From the NCBI GenBank assembly GCA_934692905.1, contig CAKUUM010000004.1, positions 5,634 to 69,633 of the forward strand: a stretch of 64,000 nucleotides of DNA, read 5' to 3'. Within the stretch, counting starts at the first letter, position 1; each line of letters starts with the position of its first letter. The notes under the pieces are model-generated. The model was not told where the DNA came from, searched no databases, and saw only the letters and a list, made by a program, of their open reading frames with translations. The position numbers were made by a program, and so were the translations under genes. Shown here one piece after another: positions 1 through 8,671 of the stretch. Origin of the DNA: an uncultured Bacteroidales bacterium. GTDB lineage: Bacteria > Bacteroidota > Bacteroidia > Bacteroidales > Paludibacteraceae.

Positions 1-959
1 GATTTACGGGGTACAGAACGATTGGATTTTCTATGTTTACTTACAGAGGAACTTCTTCTTGCCGAACTTTTCGAGGTTGCCACACGCCCTGATTGCCATA
101 ATTGGATCGTAACCGGTGTGCCGCCGTCAGTTAATCGTATATTGAACTGCCCTCGACGTGTTTCTGTAGTAGGATTCTCATAAATGGTAACTTTAAGTGT
201 ATTCCCATCCCGTGTAGCAAAATACATATCTCCTATAGGGTTCTCAATTTCCCAAGTCCGGTTACTATAGACAGAAATATGTTCCGTTGTGCCTGAAGAA
301 CCTATGATTATAGATTTTTTGCTCACAGATATAACGGGAATATCATTTGTAGAAGAACTTTCACTATTTGTAGAAGAACTCGCACTACTGCTTTTTCCGG
401 TTTGTGATAATGAAATCTTGACCTTCTCATCTCCACAAACCACATAAAAATAGTCAGAGTATGATGTCGTATAATCATTTGGGGCAATACGTACCTTAAT
501 CATGTTACCCTCACGAGTGGCTGTGTACCGCATATAACTATTCGCATACGGATATTGAATGCTCCAATCGCCATTGCAATAGACTATAATGTATTCTGTA
601 GTTCCATTCGCAGAACAAAATATACTCTTTTGGGTGACATATATATTCGAATTATGTCCGCTATTTGCCGAGCCGGATGATGTATTCGTATTCTTATTTC
701 CCGTCGTCGAATTAGAAGTACGTGGCGTAGTTGTTGGTTTCAAAGCGGTGTTACACTTATCTATCCAACTTTGAATATCATTAGTAGCAGGTTTGTCGTC
801 GCATGTACTTAGGATATACTCAAAATGCTTTTTCGCTGTTTTGTATTCCCCATGGTTGTATGCCGCTATACCTTCTTGTCTATGATTTTCATAGCACTGA
901 CCTATGACACAACAGGTTGTAGTCAGCAACAGAAGAATGGTCTGTACGATTTTTTTCAT
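1..959 (-). CDS. Secreted protein with two BACON-like domains (3' end outside window)
   Basis: The reading frame opens with an ATG at 959 and stays open for 319 codons to the window edge, so the C-terminus is missing. Residues 1-20 are a signal peptide ending near CVIG/Q. Residues 23-50 resemble one TPR-like helical hairpin, followed by a Thr/Ser/Asn-rich linker. Two related beta-rich repeats follow at about 105-187 and 209-291; each opens with V(T/S)xKSI, carries GTTE, a central Trp (W132, W236) and ends in L(S/W)Q(T/S)G, which is the BACON pattern. The visible end is a basic Ser-rich stretch. The ATG overlaps the stop of the upstream kinase gene by 4 nt (ATGA), so translation is probably coupled. 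BACON domains usually bind glycans or mucins; here the protein could be the external ligand-binding or substrate partner of the kinase system. That role is inference. Confidence 0.75.
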   Translation of the reverse strand, partial: MKKIVQTILLLLTTTCCVIGQCYENHRQEGIAAYNHGEYKTAKKHFEYILSTCDDKPATNDIQSWIDKCNTALKPTTTPRTSNSTTGNKNTNTSSGSANSGHNSNIYVTQKSIFCSANGTTEYIIVYCNGDWSIQYPYANSYMRYTATREGNMIKVRIAPNDYTTSYSDYFYVVCGDEKVKISLSQTGKSSSASSSTNSESSSTNDIPVISVSKKSIIIGSSGTTEHISVYSNRTWEIENPIGDMYFATRDGNTLKVTIYENPTTETRRGQFNIRLTDGGTPVTIQLWQSGRVATSKSSARRSSSVSKHRKSNRSVPRK

Positions 960-2377
960 GATAGTTTTAGTCCTTGTAATTGTTTTATCTGCTTCTGATA
1001 GTCTTGATATGTTTTAGAGGTTGTCCCCCAAACCCGATATTCGACTTTTTGTTTACTTTCTATCTTTTTTATTGCTTCATCTATTTTGTTGTTCCACCTG
1101 GCACGAATGTCTGCACTTTCAAACTGAGTCAGATACCTACCATCGCCATTTTCCTTATTAATGACACATTCATAGTAGACTTTCAGTCCGCACTTTTCCG
1201 TTCTTGGGTTATAGGCATCGAATAATGTCTGTGGCATATTCGTATTAACCCCCTCTATCAAATCATTACATATATTCACACATTCTGTATAACTACTACG
1301 AACTCTATTCCGAATTTCGTGGTCAAGATGTATGTACCTTACCCCTATTGCCGATGCAATCACCAGTATTATGGATAGAATAACTTTCAATGCTATTTTC
1401 CCTCTTTTCATAGGTTGCTCTGGTGTCGAAGGTGTGGTTACTATCGGTTTTGGCTGCGTAGGCGGAGTAGCAACTCGTTGTGTGGGGCGTGCAGTGGTAG
1501 CGGTGGAACTCGTGGAGGTGGATGTATTGGTCTGCCTTTGTGTGGGGCGTGATGGGGCAGATGCCGTTGGTTTCACCAATGAAGGGTTGGCTGCCCACGT
1601 GGCGAGGGTGTCGGCTGTAGGGCGGTCCCACGTCTCACGGGCAAGCATGAGATGGATGACGTGGGTGAGGGCGGGAGAGATGGGTTGAGCGATGTCGGGT
1701 ATCTCGGCACCGTTCTTCTGCATACCGCCGCCTATCTCACCAAAGGGCACATCGCCTGTGATGAGTTCGTAAATCATTGCGCCGAGCGACCAGATGTCGC
1801 TGGCTTTGGTGGGTGCCGGTTGTGCCGAGAAACGTTCGGGACCCATATACGCCATCGTGCCGCCTGATGTGGAGGCACCCAACATACTCTTGCGCAATGT
1901 GGTACGCGCCTTGGTAGAGATACCAAAATCGGTGATGCGATAGTTGCCGCTCTCGTCAAGCAGGATATTATCAGGCTTAATGTCCTGGTGCACAATATCC
2001 TTGCTGTGCAGATAGGCTAAGCCTGCTGCCACATCGTGGAGCACACGCCATACCTGCTGCTCGGAGAGTTTGCCTACCTGCTTGGTGAGTGCGCCCTTGG
2101 GGCAGTACTCCATAATGAGGTAGGGCATATTCTCCCATTGGTCCACGTGGTCGGGCTTGAGCAGGTTGGGGTGCGTAAGGTGGTGCACACTCGCCAGTTC
2201 CTGACAGAACTCACGCAGTCCGTCGTTGTCCAACCCTTGTCCCGGGGCATAGACCTTGATAGCGATGTCAAGGTCTGTCCATGTATCATGCGCCAACCAT
2301 ACCTCCGAGAAGCCACCACGCCCTATGAGACTGCGCAGTTGGTAGCGGTTGGCAAAAAGTGTATCTTGCTGTAACAT
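956..2377 (-). CDS. Transmembrane Ser/Thr protein kinase with extracytoplasmic domain (HQD, non-RD type)
   Basis: An N-terminal Hanks-type kinase domain spans about 10-265: glycine loop GRGGFS (19-24), ATP Lys K41, catalytic HQD (130-132) with K134 and N137, DFG (150-152), GPE in place of APE (179-181) and D194. A Thr/Ser/Pro/Gln-rich linker (270-325) leads to one membrane helix (about 329-347). About 120 residues follow outside the membrane, with four Cys (visible at CVNICND, EKCG and YYEC). HQD instead of HRD makes it a non-RD kinase, a class often not activated by activation-loop phosphorylation (family knowledge). It lies between the PP2C gene, its likely antagonist, and the BACON gene, which it overlaps by 4 nt. 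Probable targets are the FHA proteins or their ligands encoded upstream; this is not shown by sequence. Confidence 0.9.
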   Translation of the reverse strand: MLQQDTLFANRYQLRSLIGRGGFSEVWLAHDTWTDLDIAIKVYAPGQGLDNDGLREFCQELASVHHLTHPNLLKPDHVDQWENMPYLIMEYCPKGALTKQVGKLSEQQVWRVLHDVAAGLAYLHSKDIVHQDIKPDNILLDESGNYRITDFGISTKARTTLRKSMLGASTSGGTMAYMGPERFSAQPAPTKASDIWSLGAMIYELITGDVPFGEIGGGMQKNGAEIPDIAQPISPALTHVIHLMLARETWDRPTADTLATWAANPSLVKPTASAPSRPTQRQTNTSTSTSSTATTARPTQRVATPPTQPKPIVTTPSTPEQPMKRGKIALKVILSIILVIASAIGVRYIHLDHEIRNRVRSSYTECVNICNDLIEGVNTNMPQTLFDAYNPRTEKCGLKVYYECVINKENGDGRYLTQFESADIRARWNNKIDEAIKKIESKQKVEYRVWGTTSKTYQDYQKQIKQLQGLKLS

Positions 2378-2538
2378 TGTTTCCGTTAAATCAAACTATT
2401 AAACATATAATTATCCACGAATTAGCCATTAATTTTCGTCATTTATACCCTAATTCTCCGTTAATGACCGTATAATAAACCGTTAATTCATTTACGATTT
2501 AATAATTTACGATGTACGATTTATTGGGTCATTTATTT

Positions 2539-3915
2539 TTATTGAGCGATTTGCTTTATTGCACCAACACTATCTCCTTGGGCAGGTTCTTCTGGTGCGG
2601 ATTCTTCTTGAACAGAATCCAGTTTTTGTACTTGCCTGATACCGCCTTGCAGTTGCTGTTGCTCTTTTTGCTCACGCGCCTTGCGGGCTTTCTCTGCCGC
2701 GACAGCGCGGTGCAATTCCTTTTCGATAGCGGCAAGACTATCCCTGTGCGCTTGCTCAATACTATCCTGTTTTGCTTTTTCTATATCCGTAGCAGTATCC
2801 TTCTTAGAACGGAAGTTCGCCGGTGCAGAAGAAGCAGATATATTAGAAGACTTCTCCAAGTCCTCATCCATAACGTTCAGTGTATCTGTTTCTACCGCGG
2901 ACGGGACGTCCGCGTCCCCGGAGGGGGTATCCTTGTCAGGAAGGAAACCGCAAATAGCAATACTTGCTGCAGCAATGAGCACCACTACAAGAATAGCAGC
3001 GATGATAAGTTTGAGACGGCGGTTGGTGCGTAGGAGTTTGGCTTTGGAGGCACTTATGGCTGCTTCTTTAGGGGCAACATCTGCTGTGTGCTTGACGGGC
3101 GGTATGCCGCCTGCTGTGATTTGGGCAAGGATGGTAGTTACATTGTCGTGCCACCCTGCTGCTTCGTCGGCAGCCCACAGGGCATCGCGACACTCGGAGA
3201 TAGTGGCATGGTGCTGCTCAAAGATTTCTTGTATCTGATGGTCCTGCAGGCAACCGCATAGTCCATCGCTGCAAAGCAGGTAGATATCACCCTGCTGAAT
3301 ATCAAAGACACGCACATCGGGTTGTGCGGCACCGCGCGGGTCTCCCAAACTGCGGGTGATGATATTGTTGTTCGGGTGGAAGAATGCCAGTTCCTCGGTG
3401 ATACTGCCTGCGTCCACGAGTTCCTGCACATAACTATGGTCGTGCGAGAGACGCTCCAATCCCGATACGGCATTGTAGCGGTAGGCACGTGAATCGCCGC
3501 ACCAACCCACATACGCCTTGCCGTGCAGCAGCCACACCAATACAATGGTGCTGCCCATACCCTCGGTAGCGGGATTGCGTTTGCTCTCCGCCTTGATAGC
3601 CGCATCGGCGGCTTGGATAGCCGAGGTGATGAACTTCTCGGGACGGGCAAGTGCGTCTTTGGTTATCTGGCTCTTGCAGAAGCACTCTTTGACAGTCTGC
3701 ACCGCAATGGCAGATGCCACTTCGCCCGCATTCATACCGCCCATACCGTCACAAACGACAAGCAAGGTGCCGAGGCTGCCCAATGTGAGTTCCTCGTTTG
3801 CCGTGAAACCGTGGCGGTCGGTGGCTATATCGGCAATGACTTGGTAGTTGTCCTCGTTGCTGTCGCGACCCGCTGCCTCGCAGCGTGCCGCCAATGTAAA
3901 TTTAATATCCTTCAT
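2539..3915 (-). CDS. Membrane-anchored PP2C-family Ser/Thr phosphatase
   Basis: The PP2C metal-site motifs are complete: RDSNEDN (17-23), D56-GMGG, GDSR (140-143), CSDGLCG (215-221) and HDN (256-258). The catalytic domain (about 5-268) is followed by a helix at 302-322 and about 135 extracytoplasmic residues that are Ala/Glu/Lys/Gln-rich and likely helical. The phosphatase domain should be cytoplasmic and reverse the work of the two kinases in this operon. A GC-rich palindromic element (2893-2921) is embedded in the sequence for the extracytoplasmic stretch just after the helix. A leader element sits directly upstream of the ATG. Bacterial PP2C proteins with a single TM are known, but the long outer tail is unusual. 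Confidence 0.92.
   Translation of the reverse strand: MKDIKFTLAARCEAAGRDSNEDNYQVIADIATDRHGFTANEELTLGSLGTLLVVCDGMGGMNAGEVASAIAVQTVKECFCKSQITKDALARPEKFITSAIQAADAAIKAESKRNPATEGMGSTIVLVWLLHGKAYVGWCGDSRAYRYNAVSGLERLSHDHSYVQELVDAGSITEELAFFHPNNNIITRSLGDPRGAAQPDVRVFDIQQGDIYLLCSDGLCGCLQDHQIQEIFEQHHATISECRDALWAADEAAGWHDNVTTILAQITAGGIPPVKHTADVAPKEAAISASKAKLLRTNRRLKLIIAAILVVVLIAAASIAICGFLPDKDTPSGDADVPSAVETDTLNVMDEDLEKSSNISASSAPANFRSKKDTATDIEKAKQDSIEQAHRDSLAAIEKELHRAVAAEKARKAREQKEQQQLQGGIRQVQKLDSVQEESAPEEPAQGDSVGAIKQIAQ
2893..2921. repeat. GC-rich palindromic element inside the PP2C gene (copy 1)
   Basis: This 29-nt segment matches 34769-34797 at 27 of 29 positions. Its core is self-complementary around CGCGGACG...CGTCCGCG and it ends in TCCCCGG. 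Here it is read in frame as part of the PP2C outer tail; at 34.8 kb it is intergenic. It behaves like a REP-type dispersed palindrome. Confidence 0.75.
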
Positions 3916-3962
3916 ATTATGTACGATTTACGAATTTACGATATACCATTTATTTACGATTT
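3916..3962 (-). repeat. Leader repeat directly upstream of the PP2C start codon
   Basis: Read on the minus strand, the segment contains CGTAAATTCGTAAATCGTAC and ends a few nt before the ATG at 3915. The same motif lies just upstream of the starts at 5477, 24028 and 30578. It occupies the position where a Shine-Dalgarno would be. No purine-rich ribosome site is visible here. Confidence 0.7.
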
Positions 3963-3971
3963 TTTCTATTT

Positions 3972-5477
3972 TCACTTTACGGAAGATATGGGGACGATGA
4001 GACCTGTGGAGCGACCTGCACCGGCGGAGACGACACCGACAACAAGGAGTTCGCCGGAGTTGGTGGTAGCAAAGACAGGTCCGCCCGAATTGCCATGCTC
4101 GAAAGTGGTATTGGTGGTGAGGATAATCCCCTGTTCCAATCCCTCTTTGGCAACCACCGCCTGCGAATAGATGGGGTGAATGTCCGTGGGCGAGTTGGCT
4201 CCGATAGCCATCGGGTAGCCGAGGATAGCCAAGTCGGCACGCATGGGAAGGCTGCGGGAGAGCGTATTGTTGTACGACAATCCTCCGCGCTCCGAGGTGC
4301 GGAAATACGCCCAATCAAGGGCTATATCCTCAGGCAGGCATATAATAGTGCCGTCGTCCATGGTATGCCGCTTGTCGGCAGAGCGATTGATGACAGCGCT
4401 GGTAGATACGAAATGCAGTTGCTTGCCCGATGGTGAATAGGCATCCAAGTAGCAAACCACCTTGCCGCCATTGTACGCCACCGCATTGCAGATGAGCGAG
4501 TTGGTGTCATCCTCGCCCGACGGATACATCCACGGCTCCACGATGTGGCGTGCCGTGACGAAGCGTCCGTCATCCAGCAAGAAACCTGTGCCTGTACCTA
4601 CATTCTGCAGGGTCTTGGTTTGCCCGTTGTACGTGACTTGTATCTCGCGGATATGTACGAAATAGACATTCGGTGCACATGCGTCCAGAGAGGTGCTGCC
4701 CGTAGTGCGCGATGATACCGACGGCAGGGATTCATCGGATGCGGAAGATGCGGGTAAAGAAGAAAGCGCGTTTTTGAGGTCCTTTTTGACGCGGGATAAT
4801 TCTTTTTCCAACCGCTGTTGTTGTCTTGCCGCTTCTTCCATCTGCTGTTGGTGCTGCTCCTGTGCCTCTTGTAACTGCGCCTGTGTGAGTTGCTGTGACT
4901 CTTTCAGCCCCTTGTTCTCGTTACCGAGGTGTATGCCGAGCCACGTGCCACCGCCTATAAGCAAGACGATGACGGCAGCCATGACTGCCATAGCGGTCTT
5001 GTAGGGTTTGAGTGCCTGCTGACGGAACAGACAGAGGCGGCGCGAGAGGGCAATACTGCCTGTCTTGGACTTGTTGCCCTGCGGGATGATAAAGCCCAGT
5101 TTGGGTCCGTTGACAGAGAGTTGAATCTCATCGCCGTTTTGCAGATACCATTCGTTGGTAACTGGGTGTCCATTGAGGAAAGTCTGATTGGTATGCGAGA
5201 GTTGCACGAGTTTCCAGTTCTCCCCATCGCGTACAATAGCCGCGTGGCGACGACTGACAGTAGAGAACGACTCGTCGAACTGCACCTGGCATTTCGGGTC
5301 GCGCCCTATCTCAATTTGGTCCACGATGATTTCCTGTGCCTCGCCCGCATGGTGGTACTTGGAAGATACCTTGTGTTCGAGGATGTAGTAGTTTTTGCCA
5401 CCGGCATTGAAGATAGAGCCGATGCCTGCTCCTACGGAGCCGCTGAGTGTACGTTTGTACGTAGTTGATTGTGCCAT
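3972..5477 (-). CDS. FHA-TM-coiled coil-trypsin-like serine protease
   Basis: An N-terminal FHA domain (about 50-130) has IGRD (57-60), SRRH (75-78) and TFLNG (99-103), the conserved phosphothreonine-binding positions. A helix at about 161-183 crosses the membrane, then a Gln/Glu-rich coiled coil (190-240). The C-terminal domain (about 265-501) is a chymotrypsin-fold protease with a full triad: H311 in TARH, D388 in ALDW and S464 in GNSGGP. By topology the FHA part is cytoplasmic and the protease extracytoplasmic. This suggests a protease controlled from inside by phosphoprotein binding (inference). It sits between an FHA membrane protein and the PP2C gene. HtrA/DegS enzymes have a related catalytic domain but carry PDZ, which is absent here. 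Confidence 0.88.
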   Translation of the reverse strand: MAQSTTYKRTLSGSVGAGIGSIFNAGGKNYYILEHKVSSKYHHAGEAQEIIVDQIEIGRDPKCQVQFDESFSTVSRRHAAIVRDGENWKLVQLSHTNQTFLNGHPVTNEWYLQNGDEIQLSVNGPKLGFIIPQGNKSKTGSIALSRRLCLFRQQALKPYKTAMAVMAAVIVLLIGGGTWLGIHLGNENKGLKESQQLTQAQLQEAQEQHQQQMEEAARQQQRLEKELSRVKKDLKNALSSLPASSASDESLPSVSSRTTGSTSLDACAPNVYFVHIREIQVTYNGQTKTLQNVGTGTGFLLDDGRFVTARHIVEPWMYPSGEDDTNSLICNAVAYNGGKVVCYLDAYSPSGKQLHFVSTSAVINRSADKRHTMDDGTIICLPEDIALDWAYFRTSERGGLSYNNTLSRSLPMRADLAILGYPMAIGANSPTDIHPIYSQAVVAKEGLEQGIILTTNTTFEHGNSGGPVFATTNSGELLVVGVVSAGAGRSTGLIVPISSVK

Positions 5478-5517
5478 AACTTTATGTACGATTTACGAAT
5501 TTACGATGTACGATTTA
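5478..5517 (-). repeat. Leader repeat upstream of the FHA-protease gene
   Basis: This is a second copy of the CGTAAATTCGTAAATCGTAC element, ending about 8 nt before the ATG at 5477. A partial copy also lies at 2492-2527 in the PP2C-kinase spacer, about 120 nt from the kinase start. Confidence 0.7.
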
Positions 5518-5566
5518 TTGGGTTAGTTATTAATTTCCACTATATTGTCTAATTCCACTGCATTGT

Positions 5567-6244
5567 CTAATCGGCAAATGCCATGAGCATTCCGATGATG
5601 AGTGAAAGACTAAATACACAAATTACATATATCCATGCGCCTTTGGTCCATGATGCCTGTTTTGCCTCGAAAGCGAGGGTGGAGCCGTTGTATTTCTCCC
5701 ATGCCATGCGGTTGCCTCTGAAACCGAGGACAAAAGGTATGACTATTCCTGCTGCCCAACCCACATACGGGATGAAGATGATAAGCGGCCAATAGATACC
5801 ATTGCCGCAACCCCATATCCAACTGAGTAGGAATGCTCCCCAGTTGAAAGAGTTGAGATTGCTCGGTTCGACCTCGGGCGCTAGGGCTTCGGGTTGTGGT
5901 ACTTGTTGCTGCACTTGCTGTGGCGCAGGTGCGGGAGATTGTGGCGCAGGTACATAGCGCGCCGTAGCCCGCGAGGGTGGTGCGGCGGGAGAGAGGTACT
6001 GCATGATTTGCTGCATGGGAAGTGGATAGTGCGTGCTGAGTGTGATACGGTCGGACGGTGAGATGGCAACACGCCGGTTGTGCACCAACGAGCCGTTGAT
6101 GTATGTGCCGTTGGTGCTATGGTCGGTGAGATAGAGTTGGCTGCCGACCTGCTCAATGGTGGCATGGTTGCCGCTGACGGTGGTGTGTTCCGCACCGACG
6201 ACAATGGTGTTTTGCGGGTTGCGCCCGATGGTAATGGTGTTCAT
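5567..6244 (-). CDS. FHA-domain membrane protein
   Basis: Residues 1-75 form a compact FHA domain with IGRNPQN (6-12), SGNHA (24-28) and STNGTYING (43-51). A Pro/Gln/Ala linker (85-130) leads to a hydrophobic C-terminal region (about 135-225) beginning NSFNWGAFLLSWIWG, with two or three membrane helices. This tail resembles the DUF2628-like small membrane domains seen in several phyla; I do not assign a function to it. The protein probably recruits a phosphorylated partner to the membrane. It lies between the kinase-FHA gene and the FHA-protease gene. Confidence 0.82.
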   Translation of the reverse strand: MNTITIGRNPQNTIVVGAEHTTVSGNHATIEQVGSQLYLTDHSTNGTYINGSLVHNRRVAISPSDRITLSTHYPLPMQQIMQYLSPAAPPSRATARYVPAPQSPAPAPQQVQQQVPQPEALAPEVEPSNLNSFNWGAFLLSWIWGCGNGIYWPLIIFIPYVGWAAGIVIPFVLGFRGNRMAWEKYNGSTLAFEAKQASWTKGAWIYVICVFSLSLIIGMLMAFAD

Positions 6245-6301
6245 GTCTGTTTGTTGTTTGGTTGGGCTAATGCCCTGTTCTTAAGGTTGTGTCTGTACGT
6301 T

Positions 6302-7567
6302 TTATCCATAAGCCTCTACGCGGAGTTTGGTATCTCCGATAGAGATAATGTCACCCGATTGGAGGTAGTACCCCGCATCGGTTACCTCGGTGGAATTGAC
6401 AAAGGTGCCATTGAGTGAGTGCTTCCACCCTCCCGAGGCGAGGTTGTCCCACTGCCCGTCGCGAATGAACCATATCGCCGCCTGCGGGTCGTACTCCAGC
6501 GTGCAATGCTTGCGCGAGATGTAACTGCTCTGCACCTCGCAGATAGGAATCGTGTTGTGGACGGCATAGTCGCTACGCCCCATAGTCAGCAGGTTGCGGT
6601 GGAAAGCATTGAGGTTGTAGGTCTTACCGTATTCCTCACCCTGCATGACGCGCAGCAGATAGCCTATGATGTGTGCGGGTACATGCGGCAGGGCAGCGTC
6701 GTGGGGTTCGTCGTTTGTAGCCGGCAGCAGACGTAGTACATCGTCCACCGATTGGAGTCGCTGCTTGAAGTCGGGACGCAGGCACCCCTCTATGACGGGC
6801 AAGAAAATGGTGCCGTACGCACTGAGACTGAGCGGACTGCGGTTCCAGTTGCCCTCACTGCCGTGCTTGATATAGAGTGCCAGGTCGGCTTCGGTGTTGA
6901 GCGTGCCGAAAGGCAGTTTGCCGGTGAGCAGTTGGTACATCATCACGCCAAACGAGAAGATGTCGGTAGTCGGCAGGACGGTGGCATCACCCCGCTTGGG
7001 TTGCACCTGCTCGGGTGGCATATAGGCGTATGTGCCGAAGATTTGCATCGGTTTACCAAGGATATTGCGCTCGGTCATACGTTTGTTGCGGTCGCCCGAG
7101 ATACCGAAGTCGGTAAGCACGGCGGTGCCGTCCTGCTTGAGCAGCACATTCTCGGGTTTGAGGTCACGGTGCACCTTGCCGTGCGTATGCAGGGCTTTGA
7201 GCCCCAGCAGCACCTGACGGGCAATGGTCACCCAATCGGTATTGCGCGCGCACTGCGTGAGGTCGCCATTAGGGCAAAACTCCATGATGATATACGGGTT
7301 GCCCTGTGCGAAGCCGTGGTCGATGGAGTGTACCAAATAGGGGCTGTCGATGCGCCCCGTCTGGTACTCCATCTCGAAGCGGTCGGAGAGTTGCTGACGT
7401 ATCTCGGGTGCGACCTCCCATAGTTTGAGCAGTTTGAGGGCATACGTGTTGCCTGCGTAGTCGGTGACGCGGAACACTTTGCCGAAAGCCCCCTCGCCTA
7501 ACTCGCGCTGCACGGTGTATTGCCCGCCAATGGAGTCGCCCGTATGGAAATCACATCGCTCTACCAT
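6302..7567 (-). CDS. Soluble Ser/Thr protein kinase with C-terminal FHA domain
   Basis: The kinase domain (about 15-285) is complete and canonical: GEGAFG (24-29), K45, HRD (133-135), K137, N140, DFG (153-155) and PPEQ (184-187). A C-terminal FHA domain (about 315-421) has MGRSD (329-333), SRKH (351-354) and LNGTFVN (385-391). No membrane helix is seen, so unlike the downstream kinase it is cytoplasmic and of RD type. Kinase plus FHA on one chain allows self-binding after autophosphorylation or docking on another phosphorylated partner (family knowledge). The gene begins 2 nt after the stop of the upstream zinc-ribbon FHA gene, so the two are almost certainly co-transcribed. Confidence 0.93.
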   Translation of the reverse strand: MVERCDFHTGDSIGGQYTVQRELGEGAFGKVFRVTDYAGNTYALKLLKLWEVAPEIRQQLSDRFEMEYQTGRIDSPYLVHSIDHGFAQGNPYIIMEFCPNGDLTQCARNTDWVTIARQVLLGLKALHTHGKVHRDLKPENVLLKQDGTAVLTDFGISGDRNKRMTERNILGKPMQIFGTYAYMPPEQVQPKRGDATVLPTTDIFSFGVMMYQLLTGKLPFGTLNTEADLALYIKHGSEGNWNRSPLSLSAYGTIFLPVIEGCLRPDFKQRLQSVDDVLRLLPATNDEPHDAALPHVPAHIIGYLLRVMQGEEYGKTYNLNAFHRNLLTMGRSDYAVHNTIPICEVQSSYISRKHCTLEYDPQAAIWFIRDGQWDNLASGGWKHSLNGTFVNSTEVTDAGYYLQSGDIISIGDTKLRVEAYG

Positions 7568-7569
7568 GA

Positions 7570-8220
7570 TTACTTGTCGGCATGGAAGATGAATTGCCTG
7601 TTGCCCATCAGGATAATGTCGCCGTCGTGAAGTGCGGTGCGCCCGGCGGCATGGATAAACGTGGTGTGCTGTGCGCTACGGTCTTGGATATACCACGTAC
7701 CGTCTTGGCAAGTCAGTTCGGCTTGCGTCTGCGAGGTGATGGTGGGGTTTTCGGCATCCAAATTGGCACGGTTGAGTGTGTGGGTGTCGCCTTTGAAGGT
7801 AAGTGGTGCGGGGTCTGCCTCGTCGGAAGACTGGCGGACGGGCGTGAGTGTGCATCGGCCCTGCGGCGTGACTTGCACCCACGGATTGATAGTGCCTGAG
7901 TGGTTGGGTGTCGGTTGAGGTGAAGGCGTGTGGGGCTTCTCCGCCTTCAGGGCTTTGCCGCATTGCGGACAGAAAGAGGTGCCAGGGCGCAACGGATAGC
8001 CGCAATCGGGGCAGGTGTGTGCCACGACTTCGGGCATAGTGGGTTGGTGCTCTTGGGGCTGTTGCCCACCGAAGACAGCCGCCTCATTGACGGTCTTGTT
8101 GAGTGGTGCCGCATTGATGTGCGGGTGATTGACTTGTGCCGCTCCTGCGAGGGGAGCATTGCACTTTTCGCAGTGTGTGTTGGTGTCGGGATTGTCCCAA
8201 CCGCAGTTGTTGCAACGCAT
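7570..8220 (-). CDS. Double zinc-ribbon protein with C-terminal FHA-like domain
   Basis: I start the gene at the ATG at 8220 (MRCNNCGW), because the first zinc ribbon begins at once and the 39 codons upstream look non-coding. Ribbon 1 is CxxC-x11-CxxC near residues 3-20. Ribbon 2 (TCPDCGYPL...FCPQCGKAL) lies at about 70-93. The last 75 residues have FHA-like strands (NPTITSQTQAEL; TTFIHAAGRTALHDGDIILMG), but the signature Gly-Arg and Ser-x-x-His are replaced, so phosphothreonine binding may be lost. As the first gene of the operon, it may be a scaffold. The length is 216 residues. Confidence 0.78.
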   Translation of the reverse strand: MRCNNCGWDNPDTNTHCEKCNAPLAGAAQVNHPHINAAPLNKTVNEAAVFGGQQPQEHQPTMPEVVAHTCPDCGYPLRPGTSFCPQCGKALKAEKPHTPSPQPTPNHSGTINPWVQVTPQGRCTLTPVRQSSDEADPAPLTFKGDTHTLNRANLDAENPTITSQTQAELTCQDGTWYIQDRSAQHTTFIHAAGRTALHDGDIILMGNRQFIFHADK

Positions 8221-8232
8221 AGATATTTTATT

Positions 8233-8295
8233 GTAGAACCTTGGGCTCCTCAAGGCTCGGGTATATATACAAAAAAGCGTGGAACCTTGTTCTAC
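8233..8295 (-). promoter_or_regulatory. Structured leader upstream of the phosphosignalling operon
   Basis: GTAGAAC (8233-8239) and GTTCTAC (8289-8295) are inverted repeats, with an inner stem CCTTG/CAAGG at 8240-8255. GAACCTTG also occurs twice as a direct repeat. The segment ends 12 nt before the chosen start codon. I could not place a good TAnnTTTG promoter here. Confidence 0.4.
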
Positions 8296-8671
8296 GCTCA
8301 TCCTTATACATTGGGGCCCTTGCAAAGCCTTTACCATTAAGAAGAACGACTTAGCCCACGCCGAATATGTATATACACCAATACACTACGGCACACCATC
8401 AGCCATAACAGCCAACAGATGCACCATAGATGCACGGCGGAATACACATTCCGTAGGCATTCGCCACATTCTTGTCTTGGATGGTAGAAAATTTGCAAGG
8501 TTTCAATGTACCAAAACAAGCGTTAACAAACGCCTTTTCATTTATGTCCTTGTAGGCATCTCACCTACCTGTCCCCCGTCGGGCTATCACGGGAGCGACA
8601 CTACCCTCCCACCCACGGCGCGGCTACTGTTTATCATGTTATAGTCCCATAAACAGAAGGACTTGAGTTTA
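8296..8671. other. Intergenic stretch without a recognisable gene
   Basis: Short ORFs exist on both strands but none has convincing protein character. It lies between the operon leader and the nucleotidyltransferase gene. I see no HEPN-domain partner for the nucleotidyltransferases here. Confidence 0.5.

Noticed and set aside
1..8337. Type VI secretion (PpkA-PppA-Fha) regulation
   Set aside because: No T6SS structural gene (TssB/C, VgrG, ClpV, TssJ-M) is near, and the extracytoplasmic protease and BACON partner do not fit.
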